Part shown: piece after piece, positions 6,330 through 10,618 of the stretch
Numbering within the stretch: position 1 is the stretch's first letter
How the letters are laid out: each line of letters opens with the position of its first letter
DNA from: an uncultured Lachnospiraceae bacterium
Lineage (GTDB): Bacteria; Bacillota; Clostridia; Lachnospirales; Lachnospiraceae
Direction of reading: 5' to 3'
Assembly (NCBI GenBank): GCA_902797475.1
Contig: CADBTG010000241.1
Span: 1 to 10,618 of the forward strand
Length of the DNA stretch: 10,618 nucleotides
Made by a program: the position numbers and the translations under genes
The notes under the pieces: model-generated
What the model saw: only the letters and a program-made list of their open reading frames with translations
Database searches by the model: none
What the model was told of the DNA's origin: nothing

Positions 6330-7017
6330 CGTTTTTCTCAATCAGTTTCGTTTTCTTCCAAAGCTTTACCATCAGCGGGTTCCACAAAAATACGAAGCCG
6401 AGGATGACACCGGAGTAATTCAGAATCACGTCATCGATATCCAGGCTTCCCCGTCCGGTCAGATACTGCGTCAATTCGACAAGGCAGATCAGTCCGAGCA
6501 TGGCCGGCAGGAACAAATACCATTTGCGCGCCCATTTTCCCAAAAACGGAACGAACCATGTCATCGGAATGAATAAAAGGATGTTTCCGATCAGGTTGGA
6601 CGCCACGACACGAATGCGTAACGACCGGTCCTCATAAGCCTTCATGTAAAGCCGGATGCTTTCAAACGGCTTCAGCGAATACTTCCGGTCAAGCCTTCCC
6701 GCGTACCAGACGCGGCTTCCGCCGAACAAAAGACCTGCCAGGATGATTAGATAGACGCCGAACAGAATCGCCATCGAAAATCTTGCGGCCCGCGGTCTCT
6801 TCTTCTCCGGCGTTCCCGCCAGCAAAAAGACGGTTCCGAGAAATGCCGTGCCGCCGATGATGATGCCGTACTGCAGGAATTCCTCGGTTACGGTAATGTG
6901 ACCGCTCAATTCGGATATGATGAAAACATACGCGAGCACGCCTGTCATAAGATAACAGATGACTGCCATCGCAATCCATATGCCCGAGCTGCTTCGTTTG
7001 TTCTTTCTTTGTGCCAT
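6325..7017 (-). CDS. VanZ-family integral membrane protein
   Basis: Membrane protein of the VanZ-like family. VanZ itself gives low-level teicoplanin resistance, but most members have no assigned function. With the ATG at 7017 it has 230 residues and about six hydrophobic segments (roughly 13-34, 47-68, 79-98, 138-159, 166-185, 196-213). The family signatures are NLIGNILLFIPM (141-152), a Glu in the following helix (ELTQYL, 181-186) and SLDIDDVILN (191-200). The start is uncertain: GGAG lies 12 bases before the ATG, while a GTG at 7068 would add 17 residues but has only a weak GGGG upstream. It lies between two paralogous lipoprotein genes and is probably co-transcribed with both, which hints at a shared cell-envelope role. 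Resistance should not be assumed. Confidence 0.9.
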   Translation of the reverse strand: MAQRKNKRSSSGIWIAMAVICYLMTGVLAYVFIISELSGHITVTEEFLQYGIIIGGTAFLGTVFLLAGTPEKKRPRAARFSMAILFGVYLIILAGLLFGGSRVWYAGRLDRKYSLKPFESIRLYMKAYEDRSLRIRVVASNLIGNILLFIPMTWFVPFLGKWARKWYLFLPAMLGLICLVELTQYLTGRGSLDIDDVILNYSGVILGFVFLWNPLMVKLWKKTKLIEKNG

Positions 7018-7087
7018 CAGATAAATAGTCTCCGACTGTTTTCGTATTTCGCTTCCGCCCCACTCCACGACGGTAAACCCCGTTCGC

Positions 7088-8740
7088 TCAATTGCTTTCC
7101 TGCGCGCCGGGCCGCTTCAGCAAATAGTTCCATTTATCACGCATCGGCTTCCTGTCTTCCGATGACGGTCCGTAATTGTCAAACGTGGCGGTTCCTTCAC
7201 CCTTAATCTGCGCCAGCTTTCCGTTATGGTCATAGCTGAAGCTGTAGGTTCTGTCATGAACCCAGTCCTCATAATATATGACACGTGTCTTACATGACGC
7301 TTTGAGAATTCTTCCCTCGGAATCATATTCGAACTTCCAGTCGGCACCGCCGTGATGAAGTTCGGTAACCTGCCCCGCCTCATTGTAGCGGATGCTTACT
7401 TCAAGTCCGCTTCCCCATTTGCTTACGTATTCTGACAGGTATTCTCCGTCGAAGCGGTACCAGTCTCCGATAAAGGATTCGGCATCCAAACCATCTGGAT
7501 ATGACTCAGCCCTTTTGGCATCCCCGGTCAGACTGATGCCGAGGATTCTCGTCTGATCTTCGGAAAAATGATCCGCGTAAACTCCGGGATTCACTCCTGT
7601 CAGAGAGGAAAATACACTTTCGAGTGCAGTTTCCTCGGCAACCTTATTCTGCAAACGCTCGATTTCCGCGAGGTCATTGAGAATCGGACCCTCCGTCATT
7701 CCGGCGGCATACTCCAGTTTCCGTTTCAGATTCTTTCCCGGAGTAAACACCGTGGCAGCCTCGCCGCCCTCTTTATTCACCTCATACACGCCTACCGGCC
7801 CGTTCTTATAGTAATGCAGGGCATACTTTTTATCCGATATCGTCTGAAGTCCGCTCAGGATAATCTGTTCCGTCCATCCCGTAAGCCTTCCGGAATCATC
7901 TTTTTCATAACCGTAACGGATTTCATAAGATTCTCCCAAAGACCCTGTCACGGTGATCCGGGTAAGATTATCGGGTCCGAGGTCATATTGATATTCCGTG
8001 ACGATTTCCGTGCCGAGATTCACTGTATAATCACCGAACGAATCTATGACGCTCTGCTTTGTCGTCAGTTTCTTTCTGCTTACAAGACCCTTTTCGTTAT
8101 ATGCATATTCCGCAACGGACTGTAAGGAATCCTTGTAGTAGTTCCATTCCGTCACAACCTGTCCCTTCTCGTCGAAGGAGCGGACCGTCTTGATTGATCC
8201 GCTGATTGTAAACGCAGGCTGTCCCTTCTCGTCATACTCGGTATACGGTTCGTCATACGGAACAAATGCATCCTTTCCGTCATGGCTTGCCAGTTTCCCG
8301 ATGCTTCCCGAGTATACGTTTCCGACTGCCTCTCCGTTAAGGTAATACAGTCTCATGCTTTTCCTTCCGGTTTCATTGAAGACGGTGACACATTTCGTAT
8401 AATTCAGTTCTCCGAAGGACAAAAGGTCAGCAGCAACCCTCTCGAGTTCATAGGTCTCCTCCGACTCCCATACACTGATTTCGAACTCGCCCCAGTGCTC
8501 AATTTCGTAGTTAAGTTTCTTAATCAAAGCTTCTTCGCTGTACTGCTCCGGAATCACGGACGGTGTCGGCGTAGCTGTCGGTACCGATGTCGGCGTAGCC
8601 GTATTCACCGGCACAGCTGTCGGTTCCGCGGTTACCGTTTCGGTCGGCGTCGGCGAGTTCTCCTTCGGTTTGTCCTGCTTTTTGCATGCAACCAGTCCGG
8701 TTACACAAATAAGCAGCAAAACCCAATACACTCTCTTCAT
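7088..8740 (-). CDS. YD-repeat lipoprotein, first gene of the accessory cassette
   Basis: Predicted surface lipoprotein of 550 residues and unknown function. The signal peptide ends in the lipobox LVAC with Cys19 as the lipidation site. A Thr/Pro/Val-rich spacer (about 20-65) follows, encoded by imperfect GTCGGCGTAGC-like DNA repeats. The body holds nine degenerate YD/RHS-like units at about 121, 169, 189, 214, 252, 281, 452, 472 and 503, interrupted by a repeat-free region (about 300-445) that begins near an NGPV motif (313-316). ATG at 8740 was chosen over one 7 codons upstream because GGGGG lies 6 bases before it and the signal peptide then starts M-K-R. The protein aligns along its length with the lipoprotein at 6291-4492. 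No enzyme motif was found. A hairpin covers its ribosome binding site. Confidence 0.9.
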   Translation of the reverse strand: MKRVYWVLLLICVTGLVACKKQDKPKENSPTPTETVTAEPTAVPVNTATPTSVPTATPTPSVIPEQYSEEALIKKLNYEIEHWGEFEISVWESEETYELERVAADLLSFGELNYTKCVTVFNETGRKSMRLYYLNGEAVGNVYSGSIGKLASHDGKDAFVPYDEPYTEYDEKGQPAFTISGSIKTVRSFDEKGQVVTEWNYYKDSLQSVAEYAYNEKGLVSRKKLTTKQSVIDSFGDYTVNLGTEIVTEYQYDLGPDNLTRITVTGSLGESYEIRYGYEKDDSGRLTGWTEQIILSGLQTISDKKYALHYYKNGPVGVYEVNKEGGEAATVFTPGKNLKRKLEYAAGMTEGPILNDLAEIERLQNKVAEETALESVFSSLTGVNPGVYADHFSEDQTRILGISLTGDAKRAESYPDGLDAESFIGDWYRFDGEYLSEYVSKWGSGLEVSIRYNEAGQVTELHHGGADWKFEYDSEGRILKASCKTRVIYYEDWVHDRTYSFSYDHNGKLAQIKGEGTATFDNYGPSSEDRKPMRDKWNYLLKRPGAQESN

Positions 8741-8783
8741 CGTTTTCCCCCTGTGTAACATAATAATATGGGCACAGAAAACG
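8741..8783 (-). promoter_or_regulatory. Leader hairpin around the ribosome binding site of the first lipoprotein gene
   Basis: In the minus-strand transcript CGTTTT (8783-8778) can pair with AAAACG (8746-8741), the bases directly before the ATG. CTGTG (8777-8773) can pair with CACAG (8755-8751). This gives 11 bp, a 17-base loop and a four-G bulge that contains most of the Shine-Dalgarno sequence. Such an arrangement could limit ribosome access. Confidence 0.5.
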
Positions 8784-8805
8784 CTTTACCCATCATTCCA
8801 TTTAT

Positions 8806-8835
8806 ATCATATTTCCATGGAAAATGCTATGACAA
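8806..8835 (-). promoter_or_regulatory. Candidate promoter of the lipoprotein/VanZ cassette
   Basis: TTGTCA (8835-8830), an 18-base spacer and TATGAT (8811-8806) on the minus strand each match the sigma-A consensus at five of six positions. It lies between the infA terminator and the first lipoprotein gene, giving a leader of about 58 bases. A 12-bp palindrome fills most of the spacer. Confidence 0.55.
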
Positions 8836-8864
8836 TAGTGTTACAAATTATTACATTTTCCATG
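8812..8864. promoter_or_regulatory. Putative operator: palindrome plus long inverted repeat at the cassette promoter
   Basis: TTTCCATGGAAA (8812-8823) is a perfect 12-bp palindrome between the -35 and -10 boxes. Overlapping it, CATGGAAAATG (8816-8826) recurs as the exact inverted copy CATTTTCCATG at 8854-8864, 38 bp centre to centre and upstream of the -35 box. The placement suits a dimeric repressor binding in the spacer and a second site. The regulator is not in this window. Confidence 0.5.
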
Positions 8865-8876
8865 AAGGCATAACAT

Positions 8877-8909
8877 AAAACGGCGCTGTCCCTTTCGGGC
8901 AGCGCCGTT
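8877..8909 (-). terminator. Intrinsic terminator after infA
   Basis: AACGGCGCTG (minus strand, 8909-8900) pairs perfectly with CAGCGCCGTT (8888-8879). The stem continues with CCC/GGG over a GAAA loop after a one-base bulge. UUUU and further U-rich sequence follow. It begins 24 bases beyond the infA stop codon and ends the adk-map-infA transcript before the accessory cassette. Confidence 0.88.
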
Positions 8910-8933
8910 ACTGTCGACTTTATGAAATATCGG

Positions 8934-9152
8934 TTATTTGTCTCTCCAGATGATACGACCCTTGGTCAGATCATAAGGGGAAAGTTCCATCGTAACCTTG
9001 TCTCCGGGAACAATCTTGATGTAGTTCATACGGAGCTTGCCGCTGATATGCGCAAGAACAATATGACCGTTCTCGAGTTCCACACGAAACATGGCGTTCG
9101 GGAGCTTCTCCACTACAGTACCTTCAATTTCAACTACGTCTGCTTTCGACAT
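8934..9152 (-). CDS. infA: Translation initiation factor IF-1
   Basis: Small OB-fold protein that occupies the ribosomal A site during initiation and helps IF2 and IF3 select the start codon. The 72-residue length and the sequence (VEIEGTVVEKLPNAMFRVEL at 7-26, HISGKLRMNYIKIVPGDKV at 35-53, ending GRIIWRDK) are canonical. GGAGG lies 6 bases before the ATG. It follows map by only 12 bases; the small KOW-domain gene found between map and infA in many clostridia is absent. Normally rpmJ follows at once, but here a terminator and the accessory cassette intervene. Confidence 0.98.
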   Translation of the reverse strand: MSKADVVEIEGTVVEKLPNAMFRVELENGHIVLAHISGKLRMNYIKIVPGDKVTMELSPYDLTKGRIIWRDK

Positions 9153-9164
9153 GCAAATCCTCCG

Positions 9165-9920
9165 TTAATGTTTAAGAAGTGATAAAATTTCCGGTTCACC
9201 CTCGGTAATGAGGATGGTGTTCTCATAATGCGACGATAACGATCCGTCTTCGGTAACGATGGTCCAGTTGTCATCAAGGATGCAAACCGGCCAGTCGCCC
9301 ATATTGACCATCGGCTCGATGGCGAGCGTCATGCCGGGCTCCAGTTTGATTCCGCGGCGTCTCTGACGGAAGTTCGGAATCTGCGGATCCTCGTGCATCT
9401 CGGTTCCGATTCCGTGTCCGACCAAATCACGTACACAGGTGTACCCGTGCGCGACGACGTAATCTTCAATCGCTGCAGATATATCATACAGGTGATTGCC
9501 CGCTTTTGCAAGCTTTATTCCTTCAAAAAAGCTTTCCTCGGTAACCCGGATTAAATCTTCCGCTTCCGCGGAGATCTTTCCGACCCCGTAGGTTCTTGCC
9601 GCATCGGAATGGTATCCCTGACAGATCAGTCCTGCATCAAGGCTTACGATATCGCCTTCCTTCAGAATCTCCTGGCGGCTCGGAATCCCGTGCACCACGC
9701 GGTCATTGACCGAAATGCAGATGGATGCCGGATACCCGTCATAATTGAGAAACGACGGAATGCAGCCGAAACTGCGAATCTTCTTATCGCCGATGTCGTT
9801 CAGTTCCATCGTGCTGATTCCCGGACGGATGTGCTTTGCCATCTCTTCATGCACCAGGGCAAGAAGACGGCCCGCCTCCCTCATCTTTTCTATTTCGCTT
9901 TTTGATTTGATGGTAACCAT
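9165..9920 (-). CDS. map: Methionine aminopeptidase, type I
   Basis: Removes the initiator methionine from nascent proteins when the second residue is small, after deformylation. It is a two-metal cytosolic enzyme. The 251-residue pita-bread fold is complete. Metal ligands are D95 (SLDAG), D106 (HSDAART), H169 (GHGIG), E202 (IEPM) and E233 (YENT); the substrate-binding histidines are H78 (VVHGIP) and H176. No N-terminal zinc-finger extension is present, so it is the short type Ia form. The ribosome binding site is weak (GGGG 7 bases before the ATG). It starts 12 bases after the adk stop, so translational coupling is likely. Confidence 0.98.
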   Translation of the reverse strand: MVTIKSKSEIEKMREAGRLLALVHEEMAKHIRPGISTMELNDIGDKKIRSFGCIPSFLNYDGYPASICISVNDRVVHGIPSRQEILKEGDIVSLDAGLICQGYHSDAARTYGVGKISAEAEDLIRVTEESFFEGIKLAKAGNHLYDISAAIEDYVVAHGYTCVRDLVGHGIGTEMHEDPQIPNFRQRRRGIKLEPGMTLAIEPMVNMGDWPVCILDDNWTIVTEDGSLSSHYENTILITEGEPEILSLLKH

Positions 9921-9932
9921 ATGAAAACCCCG

Positions 9933-10577
9933 TCAGGCGTTTAAAAACGCCTTAATACTCTCGAAAACTTCGGCAACTTCCTGCGTTCCGTCAACGGTAC
10001 GGAGGATTCCCTCGCCGTTATAGTAATCAATCAGCGGCTGCGTCTGCTCATGATATACATTGAGACGCTTCTGCACGGTTTCCGGAACATCATCCTTACG
10101 GATGGTGAGCTCTCCGCCGCACAAATCGCAGATGCCTTCCTTCTTGGGCGGGTTAAACACAATGTGATAGGTGCCGCCGCAGGCGATACAGGCTCTTCTG
10201 CCGCTCATTCTGTTTACGATGCTCTCGTCCGGAACATCCACGTCAATGGCATAATCCAAAGCGTCACCCTGCTCCTTAAGGCTTGCGGTAAGCGCTTCCG
10301 CCTGTGCAATCGTACGCGGAAAACCGTCCAGAACATAACCGTTCGCGCAGTCATCCTTTGTGAAGCGGTCCATAATCAGTTCCAATGTCAGAGAATCCGG
10401 AACCAAAAGTCCCTGATCCATATAGGCTTTCGCCTTTACGCCGAGTTCCGTGCCTTCCTTGATATTCGCGCGGAAAATGTCACCCGTCGAAATGTGCGGG
10501 ATCCCGTACTCCGCAGCAATCATCTTAGCCTGCGTTCCCTTGCCCGCTCCGGGTGCCCCGAGCATAACAATCTTCAT
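9933..10577 (-). CDS. adk: Adenylate kinase, zinc-containing LID form
   Basis: Interconverts ATP + AMP and 2 ADP to balance adenylate pools in the cytosol. The 214-residue product has the P-loop GAPGAGKGT (7-15), the AMP-binding segment with ISTGDIFR (29-36), DGFPRT (84-89) and an extended LID domain. Four cysteines (130, 133, 150, 153) form the structural zinc site typical of Gram-positive long-form enzymes. AAGGA lies about 8 bases before the ATG. In this gene cluster secY normally precedes adk. The 41 bases left upstream at the window edge are too few to show it, though a short open frame ending in TAA just before the ribosome binding site could be its end. Confidence 0.98.
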   Translation of the reverse strand: MKIVMLGAPGAGKGTQAKMIAAEYGIPHISTGDIFRANIKEGTELGVKAKAYMDQGLLVPDSLTLELIMDRFTKDDCANGYVLDGFPRTIAQAEALTASLKEQGDALDYAIDVDVPDESIVNRMSGRRACIACGGTYHIVFNPPKKEGICDLCGGELTIRKDDVPETVQKRLNVYHEQTQPLIDYYNGEGILRTVDGTQEVAEVFESIKAFLNA

Positions 10578-10618
10578 AGCATTTTCCTTTCTTATTTCAC
10601 GGAAAAAGGGTGAAGCAC

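Noticed and set aside
6325..7017. Reading the VanZ protein as a glycopeptide resistance gene
   Set aside because: No vanA/vanH/vanX/vanR/vanS neighbours are present, and most VanZ-family members have no resistance role.
7568..8125. 185-codon open frame on the plus strand
   Set aside because: Antisense to the first lipoprotein gene, with low-complexity, unfamiliar sequence; a shadow.
8550..8655. Short tandem-like repeats (GTCGGCGTAGC-type) that might suggest a CRISPR or satellite
   Set aside because: They encode the Thr/Pro/Val linker of the lipoprotein and reflect repeated codons, without regular spacers.
4492..8740. YD repeats as an RHS toxin or contact-dependent weapon
   Set aside because: The proteins are short, with degenerate units, no RHS core and no toxin tip or immunity gene beside them.
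4300..8910. Insertion sequence or integrative element carrying the cassette
   Set aside because: No transposase, integrase, terminal inverted repeat pair or direct repeat was seen at the ends.
10050..10613. 187-codon open frame on the plus strand opposite adk
   Set aside because: Antisense to a fully conserved adenylate kinase gene; a shadow.

Overview
The window is a stretch of the conserved S10-spc-alpha ribosomal-protein gene cluster of a Gram-positive, clostridial-type bacterium, most likely a Lachnospiraceae member. This rests on four observations: the order adk-map-infA ... rpmJ-rpsM-rpsK-rpsD-rpoA-rplQ-ecfA1, with rpsD inside the alpha operon; strong GGAGG-type ribosome binding sites; an S4 without the zinc-cysteine cluster; and an unusually long L17. 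All genes lie on the minus strand, so transcription runs from high to low coordinates. No rRNA, tRNA, CRISPR array, transposase or integrase was seen.

The layout in transcription order has four units. (1) adk (10577-9933), map (9920-9165) and infA (9152-8934) are tightly packed and end at a strong intrinsic terminator (8909-8877). (2) A three-gene accessory cassette follows: a YD-repeat lipoprotein (8740-7088), a VanZ-family membrane protein (7017-6325) and a second, paralogous YD-repeat lipoprotein (6291-4492). It has its own promoter with an overlapping palindrome and inverted repeat, and ends in a terminator directly after the last stop codon (4484-4452). (3) Two tandem promoters drive rpmJ (4187-4074), a 317-base intergenic region rich in RNA hairpins, and then rpsM, rpsK, rpsD, rpoA and rplQ, ending at a terminator (730-694). 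(4) ecfA1 begins at 661 and runs off the left edge. It is the first ATPase gene of an energy-coupling-factor vitamin transporter.

The housekeeping genes supply ribosome parts (L36, S13, S11, S4, L17), RNA polymerase alpha, initiation factor IF1, N-terminal methionine removal, adenylate balance and vitamin uptake. The unusual parts are two. First, the secreted-lipoprotein/VanZ cassette sits between infA and rpmJ, which are normally adjacent, so the downstream alpha operon must be transcribed separately. Second, the rpmJ-rpsM gap is densely structured and lies where E. coli places the S4-binding translational switch of its alpha operon. This makes it a good candidate for an undescribed ribosomal-protein leader RNA. 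The cassette's function is unknown; domain content suggests a cell-surface role.
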